A program made the position numbers and the translations under genes. A stretch of 64,000 bases of DNA from Ectopseudomonas composti (GTDB lineage Bacteria; Pseudomonadota; Gammaproteobacteria; Pseudomonadales; Pseudomonadaceae): NCBI RefSeq assembly GCF_900115475.1, contig NZ_FOWP01000002.1, positions 1-64,000 of the forward strand. The letters are read 5' to 3'. Shown here in pieces: positions 26,040 to 34,759 of the stretch (positions are counted from its first letter, which is position 1; every line of letters starts with the position of its first letter). The notes under the pieces are model-generated. The model saw nothing but the letters and a program-made list of their open reading frames with translations. It had not been told where the DNA came from and did no database searches.

Positions 26040-26468
26040 TCAAGCCCGTTCGGCAGCGGCAGGGCGCTTTCGGCCCATCTGCTTGCTGGCCAGGCTCATC
26101 AGGCGCTGGAAGGTGGGGCAGCTCAGGTGGTTGTCGGCCGGGCACAGCGCCGCATGGCGCAGCCCGTCGCGAATGGCGGATAGGCGGCGAATAGTGTGAT
26201 CCAACTGCTCTGCCTTGCGCTCCAGTTGCTCACGGTCGATGGCAGGGCCGCCCTCTGCCGCCAGCATCTCCGCGATAGCGTCCAGCGAGAAGCCAGCCGT
26301 GCGCCCGAGTGCGATCAGCGACAGGCGCTGCAGCACCGACTCGGCGAAGACCCGCTTCAGGCCATTGCGGCCGATGGAGTGGATCAGCCCTTTTTCTTCG
26401 TAGTAACGCAAGGTCGAGGCCGGCAGACCTGACCAGCGCGCGACCTTGCCGATATCCAGCTCTTTCAT
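26040..26468 (-). CDS. MerR family transcriptional regulator
   Basis: A 142-residue one-component regulator. The N-terminal winged helix is typical: DIGKVARWSGLPASTLRYYEEKGLI, then RVFAESVLQRLSLIALGRTAGFSL. A dimerisation coiled coil follows (IDREQLERKAEQLDHTIRRL) and a C-terminal HAALCPADNHLSCPTF segment with two cysteines that could bind a metal or sense redox state, similar to SoxR-like relatives. It is divergent from a DUF2938 gene and a MerR-type operator lies between them. Start at 26468 coincides with the usual MKELDIG opening. Confidence 0.92.
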   Translation of the reverse strand: MKELDIGKVARWSGLPASTLRYYEEKGLIHSIGRNGLKRVFAESVLQRLSLIALGRTAGFSLDAIAEMLAAEGGPAIDREQLERKAEQLDHTIRRLSAIRDGLRHAALCPADNHLSCPTFQRLMSLASKQMGRKRPAAAERA

Positions 26469-26469
26469 G

Positions 26470-26492
26470 CTTGACCTCAAGTCGACTTTAAC
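26470..26492. promoter_or_regulatory. MerR/SoxR-like operator
   Basis: CCTCAAGTCGACTTTAA, centred on the perfect palindrome AGTCGACT, sits immediately upstream of the MerR-type gene. It closely resembles the CCTCAAG..CTTGAGG operators of SoxR/MerR-type regulators. It may control both this gene and the divergent DUF2938 gene. Confidence 0.6.
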
Positions 26493-26541
26493 TGGCAGCC
26501 TTGTTTTGAAAGCTTTCCAGATAGGGTAGATGGAGGTGTGT

Positions 26542-27018
26542 ATGGCAGTCGAGATCATCATGCTGGGTATTGGCGCAACGCTGTTGATGGACCTGTGGGC
26601 GCTGGCGCGCAAACGCTGGTTCGGTGTGGCGGCGCTGGATTACGCCTGGGTCGGGCGTTGGCTGGGGCACATGCGTCATGGGCAGTTGCGCCATGCGGCG
26701 ATTGGCGAGGCGCCCACAGTGCGCGGTGAGCATGCGCTGGGCTGGATCTTTCATTACCTGACCGGATTGTTGTTCGCCGCGTTGTTCCTGGCCTGGGTTG
26801 GCGACGCTTGGCTGCAGCGTCCCACGCTTGCACCGGCGCTGGCCTTTGCTGCGCTCAGCGTCGCCGCGCCACTGCTGCTGATGCAGCCTGCGTTCGGCAT
26901 GGGCATGGCCGCTTCACGCACGCCGCAGCCCTGGCGGGTGCGTGTGCGTGCGTTACTGACCCATCTGGTATTCGGTCTGGGCCTGTACCTGATGGGCCTG
27001 TTGGCTCAATGGCTGTAA
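26542..27018 (+). CDS. DUF2938 integral membrane protein
   Basis: A 158-residue protein with four predicted transmembrane segments. Family features are the first helix IIMLGIGATLLMDLWALARKR, the motif YAWVGRWLGHMRHG, GEHALGWIFHYLTGLLFAALF and QPAFGMGMAASRTPQPWR. Function unknown. GGAGG at 26533-26537 selects the ATG at 26542. Its position opposite a MerR regulator with an operator in between suggests that it is that regulator's target. Its 3' end overlaps rlhA's 3' end by 13 bp on the opposite strand. Confidence 0.85.
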   Translation: MAVEIIMLGIGATLLMDLWALARKRWFGVAALDYAWVGRWLGHMRHGQLRHAAIGEAPTVRGEHALGWIFHYLTGLLFAALFLAWVGDAWLQRPTLAPALAFAALSVAAPLLLMQPAFGMGMAASRTPQPWRVRVRALLTHLVFGLGLYLMGLLAQWL

Positions 27019-29015
27019 CCCGGCTTCTGGCGAATGGTCTTGAGCAGGTCGTCCGGGCTGATCTGGCCGACCACCTGGGTTGCCGCGCTGCCTGGGTGTG
27101 GCAGGTCAAGGATGTGGCCCTTCATCTTGCCGATCACGTGCATCTCGCACGGCTTGCAGTCGAACTTCAGCGTCAGCACTTCATCGCCATGTACCAGCTG
27201 CATCGGTGCGACCTTGGTCTTCACGCCGGTCACGCCCTTGGCCTGTTTCGGACACAGGTTGAAGGAGAAGCGCAGGCAGTGCTTGGTGATCATCACCGGC
27301 ACTTCGCCTTTTTCTTCGTGGGCCTCGTAGGCGGCGTCGATCAGTTGCACGCCATGGCGATGGTAGAAGTCGCGGGCCTTCTGGTTGTAGACGTTGGCCA
27401 GAAACGACAGGTGCGACTCCGGGTACACCGGCGCCGGGTCGGTCTCGGCCTTGCGGCTGCCACGTGGGTGGGCGGTAATGCGCGCTTCGGTCAGCGCCTC
27501 GATGGCCTCGCGGCGCAGCGCCTTGAGTTGCGAGTTGGGCACGAAGAACGCCTGCGGCGCGTCGAGGGTGACGCCCTGGGCGTGGTAGATGGTGGTGCCA
27601 AGCTGGGTGAGCAGGTCGCGCAGGCCATCGAGCGCCTGTTCCGGCTTGTTGGCGGCGCCGAACGGGCCGGGCAGGGCGACCTCGACGCTGATGCCTTCTT
27701 CGCTGGTGGCCGTCAGCGTGAGTGCGTTCTCGCGCAGCACGGCCTTCCAGCTCACACCGATGCGGCGTTCGGCGCTGGTGCGTTGCAGCGCCTGCTGCCA
27801 GTTGTGGTCGAGGTTGCGCGACAGCGGATGATTCGGGCGCAGGCGGAACAGGCCTTCGGGCATCTCGTTGGGCTCGACGCGGTAGCGATAGCGCTTCTCG
27901 CCGTCTTCTTCGAACTCACCCTTGAGTTCGGCGATGTTGGCGCGGAAACCCACCACTTCACGCTTGACCAGCACATTGAGGCCGTCGCCGTTGGACAAGG
28001 GCTCATGGGTGACGGCGATCAGGTCGCGCTTGTTGACCTTCTCGACATGGCCGACGGAAAGCCCGGTGAAGGTCGGCGAATCGAAGGCGCCGATGTCCAC
28101 CTTGCGCTCGGTGACGAAGTAGTCGGTGCTGCCACGGTGGAAGGTCTTGTCCGGATCGGGCACGAAGAAGTGCGCGGTACGGCCGCTGGAGGCGCGGGCC
28201 AGGTCCGGGCGGTCTTCAAGAATGGCGTCGAGCTCGCGGCGGTAGTGGGCGGTGATGTTCTTCACGTAGGCCACATCCTTGTAGCGGCCCTCGATCTTGA
28301 ACGAGCGCACACCGGCCTCGACCAGAGCGCGCAGGTTGGCGCTCTGGTTGTTGTCCTTCATCGACAGCAGGTGTTTCTCGTAGGCGATCACGCCGCCTTG
28401 CTCATCCTTGAGGGTATAGGGCAGGCGGCAGGCTTGGGAGCAGTCGCCGCGGTTGGCGCTGCGCCCGGTCTGCGCATGGGAAATGTTGCACTGGCCGGAG
28501 AAGGCCACGCACAGCGCGCCGTGGATGAAGAACTCAATGGCCGCGTCTGTGGCATCGGCAATCTGGCGGATTTCCTGCAGGTTCAGCTCGCGCGCCAGCA
28601 CCAGTTGGGAGAAGCCGGCCTGGTCGAGAAATTTGGCTCGTGCCAGGGTGCGAATGTCGGTCTGGGTGCTGGCATGCAGCTCGATGGGCGGAATATCCAG
28701 CTCCATCACCCCCATGTCCTGCACGATCAACGCATCCACGCCTGCGTCGTAGAGCTGGTGGATCAGCGTGCGCGCCGGCTCCAGCTCGTCGTCATGCAAG
28801 ATGGTGTTGATCGTGGTGAATACCCGCGCATGGTAGCGGCGGGCGAACTCCACCAGGCTGGCGATATCGCTCACTTCGTTGCAGGCGTTGTGCCGCGCGC
28901 CGAAGCTCGGGCCGCCGATATAGATGGCGTCGGCGCCATGCAGGATGGCCTCGCGGGCGATTTCGACGTCACGCGCAGGGCTGAGCAGTTCCAGGTGGTG
29001 TTTGGGCAGGGACAT
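27006..29015 (-). CDS. rlhA: 23S rRNA 5-hydroxycytidine C2501 synthase (U32 peptidase family)
   Basis: A 669-residue U32-family protein; length and C-terminal extension match RlhA/YdcP (about 650 residues) rather than the shorter YegQ. RlhA hydroxylates C2501 of 23S rRNA. Seen are LLSPARDVEIAREAILHGADAIYIGG, DMGVMELDIPPIELHASTQT, and the cysteine cluster GALCVAFSGQCNISHAQTG...GDCSQACRLPY thought to hold an iron-sulfur cluster. The last part (about 480-669) carries another HxCLRFSFNLCPKQ and FDCKPCEMHVIGKM cysteine set. Start at 29015 is preferred; upstream codons are poor. Single-gene unit. Confidence 0.92.
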   Translation of the reverse strand: MSLPKHHLELLSPARDVEIAREAILHGADAIYIGGPSFGARHNACNEVSDIASLVEFARRYHARVFTTINTILHDDELEPARTLIHQLYDAGVDALIVQDMGVMELDIPPIELHASTQTDIRTLARAKFLDQAGFSQLVLARELNLQEIRQIADATDAAIEFFIHGALCVAFSGQCNISHAQTGRSANRGDCSQACRLPYTLKDEQGGVIAYEKHLLSMKDNNQSANLRALVEAGVRSFKIEGRYKDVAYVKNITAHYRRELDAILEDRPDLARASSGRTAHFFVPDPDKTFHRGSTDYFVTERKVDIGAFDSPTFTGLSVGHVEKVNKRDLIAVTHEPLSNGDGLNVLVKREVVGFRANIAELKGEFEEDGEKRYRYRVEPNEMPEGLFRLRPNHPLSRNLDHNWQQALQRTSAERRIGVSWKAVLRENALTLTATSEEGISVEVALPGPFGAANKPEQALDGLRDLLTQLGTTIYHAQGVTLDAPQAFFVPNSQLKALRREAIEALTEARITAHPRGSRKAETDPAPVYPESHLSFLANVYNQKARDFYHRHGVQLIDAAYEAHEEKGEVPVMITKHCLRFSFNLCPKQAKGVTGVKTKVAPMQLVHGDEVLTLKFDCKPCEMHVIGKMKGHILDLPHPGSAATQVVGQISPDDLLKTIRQKPGYSH

Positions 29016-29107
29016 GATTTTTTCTTTATCAGGCGGCACGGGCAAGCTGCGCATTGTACCGGCGCTGCGCTGGTTCGGCATCCGCCACTAGTCCCGCTGG
29101 CGGGCCT

Positions 29108-29872
29108 TCAGCGATAAAACGTCGAGGGTGCCACGCCGAACTGGCGGCGGAAGGCCGCGGCGAAGGCGCTCTGACTGTCATAGCCATGCTGCAGCGCCAC
29201 CTGCAGCACCGGCAGGCCCTGCGCCAATGCCTCCAGCGAGAGCAGTAGGCGCGCCTGCTGGCGCCAACGGCCGAAGGTGATGCCGGTGCTGCGCTGGAAA
29301 TGGCGGTGGAAGGTCTTGCTGCTCATCGCCAGTTGCGCCGCCCAGTGTTCGGCCGAGTCGTTCTGAGCCGGGTTGTCCGCGAGGCTCTGGCACACCCGGG
29401 CGATGCGCGAGTCACTCGGCCAGGGCAGGTGTAGCGGCAGCACCGCCAGGCTGCTCAGTTCATCCAGCAGAAAACGCATCAGGCGGCCGTCGCGGCTGTC
29501 GGTGCTGTACTGCGCCGGCACCAGGGTGGCGGCCTGGATCAGCTCGCGCAGCAGAGGGTTGACGTCAATCACGCGGTTGCCAGCCGGCAGCCCGGGTGCG
29601 GCGTCGGGGTTGACGAACAGGCTGCGCACTCGGGTGACGCCGCGCATGTGCAAGGCATGTTCGCAGCCGGCCTGCAGCCATACGCCGCGGTTCGGCGGCG
29701 TCACCCAGCGCCCGGCCGGGGTATCGACCACCAGCACGCCTTCGATGGCGTAGATCAGTTGCGCGCGCGGGTGGCTGTGCGACGGCACCCGGTGGCCGCT
29801 GGGGTAGTCGACGGCCACGCCGGTGACCGGCATGGCCAGTGATTCATAGGGCAGTTCGGTGTGATCGACCAT
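29108..29872 (-). CDS. AraC family transcriptional regulator with N-terminal cupin
   Basis: A 254-residue regulator. The N-terminal sensor is a cupin (GHRVPSHSHPRAQLIYAIEGVLVVDTPAGRW), and the C-terminal about 100 residues are the double helix-turn-helix (WAAQLAMSSKTFHRHFQRSTGITFGRWRQQARLL, then VALQHGYDSQSAFAAAFRRQFG). The layout resembles NimR/YeaM-type regulators that usually control an adjacent efflux gene, but no such gene lies next to it; leuA is divergent 304 bp away. The ligand is unknown. Confidence 0.92.
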   Translation of the reverse strand: MVDHTELPYESLAMPVTGVAVDYPSGHRVPSHSHPRAQLIYAIEGVLVVDTPAGRWVTPPNRGVWLQAGCEHALHMRGVTRVRSLFVNPDAAPGLPAGNRVIDVNPLLRELIQAATLVPAQYSTDSRDGRLMRFLLDELSSLAVLPLHLPWPSDSRIARVCQSLADNPAQNDSAEHWAAQLAMSSKTFHRHFQRSTGITFGRWRQQARLLLSLEALAQGLPVLQVALQHGYDSQSAFAAAFRRQFGVAPSTFYR

Positions 29873-30013
29873 GGCGGGTTGTGCGGCTGGAGGGCGAGTC
29901 AGCCTAGCGCTGCGGCGCCAGGTTGTCCATTTCGCGACAGTGATAGGCCATTTGGCGTGAGGTGGTCGATATCGCGCGCACTAAGCTGAGCACTCATTCA
30001 TGCAGGTATCGCC

Positions 30014-30094
30014 ATGAGCATCTTCGCCCAGCTTCTATCCGCCCTGAGCCTCGGCCGGGGTCCGATCCGGTGTGTGATCGTCACGCACCGCTGA
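30014..30094 (+). CDS. Putative leuA leader peptide, 26 aa
   Basis: A 26-codon open frame beginning MSIFAQLLSALSLGRG sits 83 nt upstream of leuA on the same strand. It holds four leucine codons near its middle, including CTT and CTA, which are rare in this genome, a typical device of leucine attenuators. Its TGA stop forms the base of a strong RNA stem (30092-30146). No strong ribosome site is seen, only AGGT. The regulatory role is inference from position and codons. Confidence 0.5.
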   Translation: MSIFAQLLSALSLGRGPIRCVIVTHR

Positions 30095-30146
30095 TCTCCC
30101 CCTGATCCCGGCCTCGATCAGCCTGCTGCGCAGGCAGGGGAGATCA
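30092..30146 (+). promoter_or_regulatory. Structured leader RNA of leuA (attenuator candidate)
   Basis: A perfect 10-bp outer stem (TGATCTCCCC at 30092-30101 with GGGGAGATCA at 30137-30146) encloses two small hairpins (CTGATC/GATCAG and CCTGC/GCAGG), a three-way junction. The outer stem begins on the leader-peptide stop codon and ends 30 nt before leuA. There is no clear T-run, so control may be of translation rather than termination. Confidence 0.55.
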
Positions 30147-30176
30147 CCTTGTTCTGCTCCCTATCGAGGCTTTGTC

Positions 30177-31862
30177 ATGTTGCGCAATCCGCACACCAAG
30201 TACCGCGCGTTTCCCCCTGTCGATCTGCCCGAGCGCCGCTGGCCACAGCAGCGTTTGCAGCAGGCACCCGTGTGGCTGTCCACCGACCTGCGTGACGGCA
30301 ACCAGGCGTTGTTCGAGCCGATGAACCGCGAGCGCAAGCTGCGTCTGTTCGGCGAGCTGGTGCGCCTGGGCTTCAAGGAAATCGAGGTGGGCTTTCCTGC
30401 TGCCTCGCGCACCGATTTCGACATCATCCGCCAGCTTATCGACGAGGGCGGCATCCCGGACGACGTCACACCGATGGTGATGACCCAGCTGCGCGAAGAT
30501 CTCATCGAACAGACCGTGCAGGCAGTAGCCGGCGCGCGGCGGGTGATCGTGCACCTGTACAACGCTATCGCCCCGGTGTGGCGCGAGGTGGTGTTCAAGC
30601 TCTCGGTCGATGAGATCGAGGCGTTGGTGGTGCGCCACATCCAGCTGTTGAAGACGCTGGCGGCGGCCCATCCCGAGACCGAGTGGGTGCTGCAGTACTC
30701 GCCGGAAACCTTCTGCATGGCCGAACTGGAGGTGTCGTTGCGCATCTGCAACGCCGCCATACGCGCCTGGGATGCCGGCCCCGAGCGGCCGATCATCATC
30801 AATCTGCCGACTACCGTGGAAGTCAGCACGGCCAACGTCTTCGCCGACCAGATCGAGTGGATGCATCGGCGCCTGGCGCGGCGCGAGCACGTGGTGCTAT
30901 CGGTGCATCCGCACAACGACCGTGGCACCGGCGTGGCCTGCGCCGAGCAGGCGCTGCTGGCCGGTGCGCAGCGGGTCGAGGGGTGTCTGTTCGGCAATGG
31001 CGAGCGCAGCGGCAATCTCGATCTGGTGACGTTGGCGCTCAACCTCTACACCCAAGGCATCGATCCGGGGCTGGATTTCTCCGACATCGCTGGCGTGGCG
31101 CGCATCGCCGAAGCCTGCACCGGCTTGCCGGTTCATCCGCGCCATCCTTATGTCGGCGACCTGGTGTTCACCGCGTTCTCCGGCTCGCATCAGGACGCCA
31201 TCGCCAAGGGCTTTGCCGCGCAGAATCCTGAGGGCTTGTGGCGGGTGCCGTACCTGCCGATCGACCCGCAGGATCTCGGCCGCACCTACGACAGCATCGT
31301 GCGGGTCAACAGCCAGTCCGGCAAAGGCGGAATCGCCTATCTGTTGCAGCGTGATCACGGCGTGCAGATGACGCGTCGGCAGCAGGTGGAGTTCAGCGCC
31401 GTGGTGCAGAAGCAGGCCGACAGCAGCGAGACCGAGCTGTCTTCGGCCGAACTGTGGCAGCTGTACCAGCAAACCTATCTGGCGCCGGCGCAGGTGGGTG
31501 GCACGCTGGTCTATCGCGGTCATCGTCTACAGGACGAAGGCGAGCGGCAGCACATCGAATTGGAAATCGAGTTGGCCGGCCGCCGCCTGATGCTGCATGG
31601 CGCTGGCAGCGGACCGCTGGCTGCGGCGGTGGCCGCGCTGGATCTGCCGCTGCGCATCGACGATTACCACGAGCACAGCCTCGGCGGCGGTAGCGAGGCC
31701 AGTGCGCTGGCGCTGGTGGAAGTCAGCTGGCGGGGGCAGAGCGGCTCGCGCTTCGGTGCCGGGCGCGATGGCAATCTGCTGCGCGCCTCGCTGCAGGCGC
31801 TGCTGGCGGCGGTCGCACGCTTTACCCCGGCGCAGGCACAGTTGCAGGCCCGCCTGGGATGA
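30177..31862 (+). CDS. leuA: 2-isopropylmalate synthase
   Basis: A 561-residue enzyme that condenses acetyl-CoA with 2-oxoisovalerate, the first committed step of leucine synthesis. The catalytic TIM barrel shows [55 protein letters not shown] and [17 protein letters not shown] (metal-binding HxH region). The C-terminal LeuA dimer/allosteric domain (about 430-561, ending in [15 protein letters not shown]) binds leucine for feedback inhibition. Length suits the long bacterial class. It is preceded by a probable leader peptide and RNA structure. No other leu genes are in the window. Confidence 0.97.
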   Translation: MLRNPHTKYRAFPPVDLPERRWPQQRLQQAPVWLSTDLRDGNQALFEPMNRERKLRLFGELVRLGFKEIEVGFPAASRTDFDIIRQLIDEGGIPDDVTPMVMTQLREDLIEQTVQAVAGARRVIVHLYNAIAPVWREVVFKLSVDEIEALVVRHIQLLKTLAAAHPETEWVLQYSPETFCMAELEVSLRICNAAIRAWDAGPERPIIINLPTTVEVSTANVFADQIEWMHRRLARREHVVLSVHPHNDRGTGVACAEQALLAGAQRVEGCLFGNGERSGNLDLVTLALNLYTQGIDPGLDFSDIAGVARIAEACTGLPVHPRHPYVGDLVFTAFSGSHQDAIAKGFAAQNPEGLWRVPYLPIDPQDLGRTYDSIVRVNSQSGKGGIAYLLQRDHGVQMTRRQQVEFSAVVQKQADSSETELSSAELWQLYQQTYLAPAQVGGTLVYRGHRLQDEGERQHIELEIELAGRRLMLHGAGSGPLAAAVAALDLPLRIDDYHEHSLGGGSEASALALVEVSWRGQSGSRFGAGRDGNLLRASLQALLAAVARFTPAQAQLQARLG

Positions 31863-31939
31863 GCGCGAAGGCTGGCGGTGAGCTCAGGCTGTCTGCCGCC
31901 GGCCAGATATGGGAAAATAGCGCCCTTTTCAGTGGGAAC

Positions 31940-32590
31940 ATGGCGATGGACAACAGAGGGTTGGAGAAGCTCGATCAGTGGCTGCTCAAGTACGGCAACG
32001 ATGACTCGATTCTGTCCGCCAGCGAGCTGGACGGTTTTTTCGCCGCCATCGTCTCCGGCCCGCGCCAGGTTGCGCCTGCCGTCTGGTATTCGGCGATCTG
32101 GGCCGACCAGCCGCCGCAATGGCCGAGCGACAAGGATGGCGAGCGCTTCATGAAGCTGGCCGTCGAGCTGATGAGCGAGGCGGCCTACATGCTCAGCGAG
32201 GAGCCGGATGATTACGAGGCGATCTTCCTTGCTGACAGCAACGGCAAGGGCGAGAAGTTGATCGTCTCCGAGTGGTGCGCGGGCTATCTGCGCGGCGCTA
32301 CGGTTGCCGGTTGGCTGGAGGAAGCACTGCCAGAGTCGGTGGCAGCAGCCCGTGCGCTGATCACCCTGCACGGCGATGAAAGCGGCAGCGCGACGCTCAA
32401 GGCCATGTCCGACGCCGAGTATGACGCCAGCACGGCGCTGCTCGAACCGGCGGCTGTCGAGCTTTACGAGTACTGGCAGCAAAACCTGCAGCCAGTACTG
32501 CCGGTACGCCGTGATGACGCCAAGGTGGGTCGCAACGACCCGTGCACCTGCGGCAGTGGCAAGAAATACAAACAGTGCTGCATGCGCTGA
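31940..32590 (+). CDS. UPF0149/YecA family protein with SEC-C zinc motif
   Basis: A 216-residue cytosolic protein. The UPF0149 domain covers residues 1-185 ([40 protein letters not shown]), and the C-terminus is a SEC-C zinc-binding motif [20 protein letters not shown], as in SecA and YecA. YecA-like proteins bind ribosomes or the Sec system; the role here is unconfirmed. Start at 31940 is chosen because GTGGGAAC precedes it and the upstream codons overlap the end of leuA. Confidence 0.88.
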   Translation: MAMDNRGLEKLDQWLLKYGNDDSILSASELDGFFAAIVSGPRQVAPAVWYSAIWADQPPQWPSDKDGERFMKLAVELMSEAAYMLSEEPDDYEAIFLADSNGKGEKLIVSEWCAGYLRGATVAGWLEEALPESVAAARALITLHGDESGSATLKAMSDAEYDASTALLEPAAVELYEYWQQNLQPVLPVRRDDAKVGRNDPCTCGSGKKYKQCCMR

Positions 32591-32660
32591 GCTCAGCGCT
32601 GCAAGAGTGGTGTCGCTGGCGATGGACGCATTCAGGCCATCGCTGCTCAAGTGACTATCA

Positions 32661-32688
32661 GTACACCAGCCCGGACGGGCTGGTGTAC
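32661..32688. terminator. Bidirectional hairpin between convergent genes
   Basis: A perfect 12-bp stem, GTACACCAGCCC / GGGCTGGTGTAC, with a GGAC tetraloop between the YecA-like gene and ecotin. T-runs are weak on both sides, so it may terminate inefficiently. Confidence 0.55.
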
Positions 32689-32699
32689 GGCAGTAGTGC

Positions 32700-33176
32700 T
32701 TACTGAAGCGGCGCCACGCTGGTTTCACCTGCGGCGGACCACACGCGATAGCGCACTTCGACATCCTTGGGTGCGTAGATCACCAGCGGCAGCTTGCTGT
32801 TGTAGCGCACCAGTTGCGGCTCACCACCGACGCGCACGAACGCTGGCTTGCGGCTGCCATCCGGGCAGGCCATCAGGGTGCTCATGGCCGGGCCGACCTG
32901 GCCCAGTTCGTAGTAGTTATAGCCCCAACCTTCCACGGTTTTTTCCTGCCACTGGCCGCCCAGGCGTTGCTGGTTGCAGTCCACTTCCAGGGTTTTGCCG
33001 GCGATGATTTCCACCTTGTGCTCGGCTTCGTTGGCCTGTGCCGGTAGCTCGATCACGTGGCGGCTGTAGCCGTCGGCAGCGGCGGGGTAGGGCTTGAGCG
33101 CCTCGGGCGTGGCTGCGCAGGCGGCCAGCGGCAGGGCGCAGACGAGGGAGAGCAGTGGCAGTTTGAGTCGGTTCAT
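32700..33176 (-). CDS. eco: Ecotin, serine protease inhibitor
   Basis: A 158-residue ecotin that would sit in the periplasm as a dimer and inhibit trypsin-fold proteases. Conserved segments are LKPYPAAADGYSRHVIELP, TLEVDCNQQRLGGQWQEKTVEGWGY, the reactive loop STLMACPDG (P1 Met, as in E. coli ecotin's STMM) and RYNSKLPLVIYAPKDVEVRYRVW. The two cysteines of the known disulfide are present. The signal peptide ends LPLAAC, which fits a lipobox, so this ecotin may be a lipoprotein rather than soluble. Stands alone. Confidence 0.95.
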   Translation of the reverse strand: MNRLKLPLLSLVCALPLAACAATPEALKPYPAAADGYSRHVIELPAQANEAEHKVEIIAGKTLEVDCNQQRLGGQWQEKTVEGWGYNYYELGQVGPAMSTLMACPDGSRKPAFVRVGGEPQLVRYNSKLPLVIYAPKDVEVRYRVWSAAGETSVAPLQ

Positions 33177-33290
33177 GAGAGTTCCTTGCTGAAAGACCTT
33201 GTGGGTCGTCCGTGGTTGGGAAACCGCCGGATCGGCGGCGCAGCACTGACCGTTGTGGATAGGCCAAGTTCCTGCGTTTTACAAGCCATC

Positions 33291-34256
33291 TCAGCGCGCC
33301 TCGGTTGAGGGTTGCAACTCGGCGGGCAGGGCGTGTTGCAGGTAATCGATGAACAGACGCACCTTGGGCGTCAGCTCATAGCGGTCACGCACACACAGGT
33401 AAAAGTCCAGTGGTGCGCTGCTCGCACGGCTGTCTGTGGGCGTGGCCGAAGAGAACAGTTCGACCAGGTCACCGCGGGCCAGGTAGGGATCGGCGACAAA
33501 GGAAGCCAGGCGGGTGATGCCGCCGCCTGACGCAGCGCACTGTGCCAAGGCATCGATATCGTTGCTGCTCATGCCCACTCTGACCTGAGCATCGAAGTGC
33601 ACGTCGTCGCGAACGAAGCCCCAGCGCAAGAGGCGCCCGTCGGTGGCGAAACGAAACAGCAGGCAGTCGTGGTCGCGCAATTGTTCGGGTTCGCTGGGGT
33701 GCCCGGCGCGTTGCAGGTAGGCAGGTGCGGCGCAGAAGCGGGTCTGTGCAGTGGCGATGCGTCTGGCCACCAGGCCGCTCTGCAGTTGCTGCTCGATGTG
33801 GATACTGATGTCCACGCCTTCCTGCACGTGATCGACGCTGCCGTCGGTGGTCAGCAGTTCGCAGCGGATGCGCGGGTGCTGCGCCATGAAACCGGGAATC
33901 AGTGGAGCCAATACATGACGACCGAACGCCGCACTGGTAGCGATGCGCAACTGCCCGCGTGGCTCGTCCTGCAAGTCGGCGATGGCGGCGCGGGCGAGTT
34001 CCAGCTCCTGAAGGGCAGCCTGCACGCGTTCGAAGTACAGCGAGCCGGCGTCGGTGAGTGCCAACCTTCGAGTGGTACGGGTGAGCAGGCGAAGGCCCAG
34101 GCTCTGCTCCAGGCGGGCGATATTCTGGCTCGCTGCGGCTGCGCTGATACCCAGCAGGCGTGCGCCGGCAGCGATGCTGCCGCTTTCTACGGCCTTCACG
34201 AAACTCTCCAGGCCGCGCAGGGTATCTGTGCTTTTACTTTCCAATGTGCCATTCAT
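33291..34256 (-). CDS. LysR family transcriptional regulator
   Basis: A 321-residue LTTR. The helix-turn-helix is LESFVKAVESGSIAAGARLLGISAAAASQNIARLEQSLGLRLLTRTTR; the effector domain follows (GQLRIATSAAFGRHVLAPLIPGF, DGSVDHVQEGVDISIHI). It belongs to the CrgA/AaeR-like group by its start and linker. ATG at 34256 begins MNGTLESKS; a longer reading is possible. It is divergent from a small DUF2798 gene, and a perfect inverted repeat overlaps its translation start region. Confidence 0.92.
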   Translation of the reverse strand: MNGTLESKSTDTLRGLESFVKAVESGSIAAGARLLGISAAAASQNIARLEQSLGLRLLTRTTRRLALTDAGSLYFERVQAALQELELARAAIADLQDEPRGQLRIATSAAFGRHVLAPLIPGFMAQHPRIRCELLTTDGSVDHVQEGVDISIHIEQQLQSGLVARRIATAQTRFCAAPAYLQRAGHPSEPEQLRDHDCLLFRFATDGRLLRWGFVRDDVHFDAQVRVGMSSNDIDALAQCAASGGGITRLASFVADPYLARGDLVELFSSATPTDSRASSAPLDFYLCVRDRYELTPKVRLFIDYLQHALPAELQPSTEAR

Positions 34257-34259
34257 TCG

Positions 34260-34284
34260 TAAGTTGATCTTGATATTCAACTTA
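34260..34284. promoter_or_regulatory. Inverted repeat, probable LysR operator
   Basis: TAAGTTGA, a 9-bp spacer and TCAACTTA form a perfect 8-bp inverted repeat 4 bp upstream of the LysR start codon, in the region shared with the divergent DUF2798 gene. Confidence 0.6.
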
Positions 34285-34360
34285 CCTTCCACCCTCTACC
34301 GCTGCAATCACCTTCATCGCTAGAGTGTTCGGTACTTTCATCGAACAGAGAACCTGAGCA

Positions 34361-34630
34361 ATGTCCGATCTCGACCTCGCTGCAACCGCCACGCGCAGCT
34401 GGAAGCTGCCTGCCCGTGCCATGCCCGTGGCCTTCGCCTTCTTCATGTCGAGCATCATGGCCATGCTCATGACGCTGTTGATTACCGCAGCAAACCGGGG
34501 CATCGGCCCGGGTTATCTGCAGGCGGTGCTGAGTGCTTACTGCCTGGCGATGCCGGTAGCGTTCGTTTGCGTGATGCTGGTGCGGCCGATCGTGCTCAAA
34601 CTGGTGAGCCTCACGGTGCGGGCGCCCTGA
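34361..34630 (+). CDS. DUF2798 small membrane protein
   Basis: An 89-residue protein with two transmembrane helices (MPVAFAFFMSSIMAMLMTLLI and YLQAVLSAYCLAMPVAFVCVML) ending in the RPIVLKLV motif characteristic of DUF2798. Function unknown. Divergent from the LysR regulator, so it is probably that regulator's target. Its GAACCTGAG ribosome site is modest. Confidence 0.82.
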   Translation: MSDLDLAATATRSWKLPARAMPVAFAFFMSSIMAMLMTLLITAANRGIGPGYLQAVLSAYCLAMPVAFVCVMLVRPIVLKLVSLTVRAP

Positions 34631-34759
34631 AGAGCGTTACGCAGCCATCCAGAGTGAGGGCTGCAGGATTGACGCGGTAGCGGGTTGCCTGGCCTTCGAA
34701 CAAGGCAAGGGGGTTCGGTGGGCGCCGTAGTGGACGCGCACCGATACGAGGTGCTGCGA

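Noticed and set aside
26808-29117. 769-codon plus-strand frame opposite rlhA
   Set aside because: It is the antisense shadow of a clearly recognised U32-family gene and has no ribosome site or domain.
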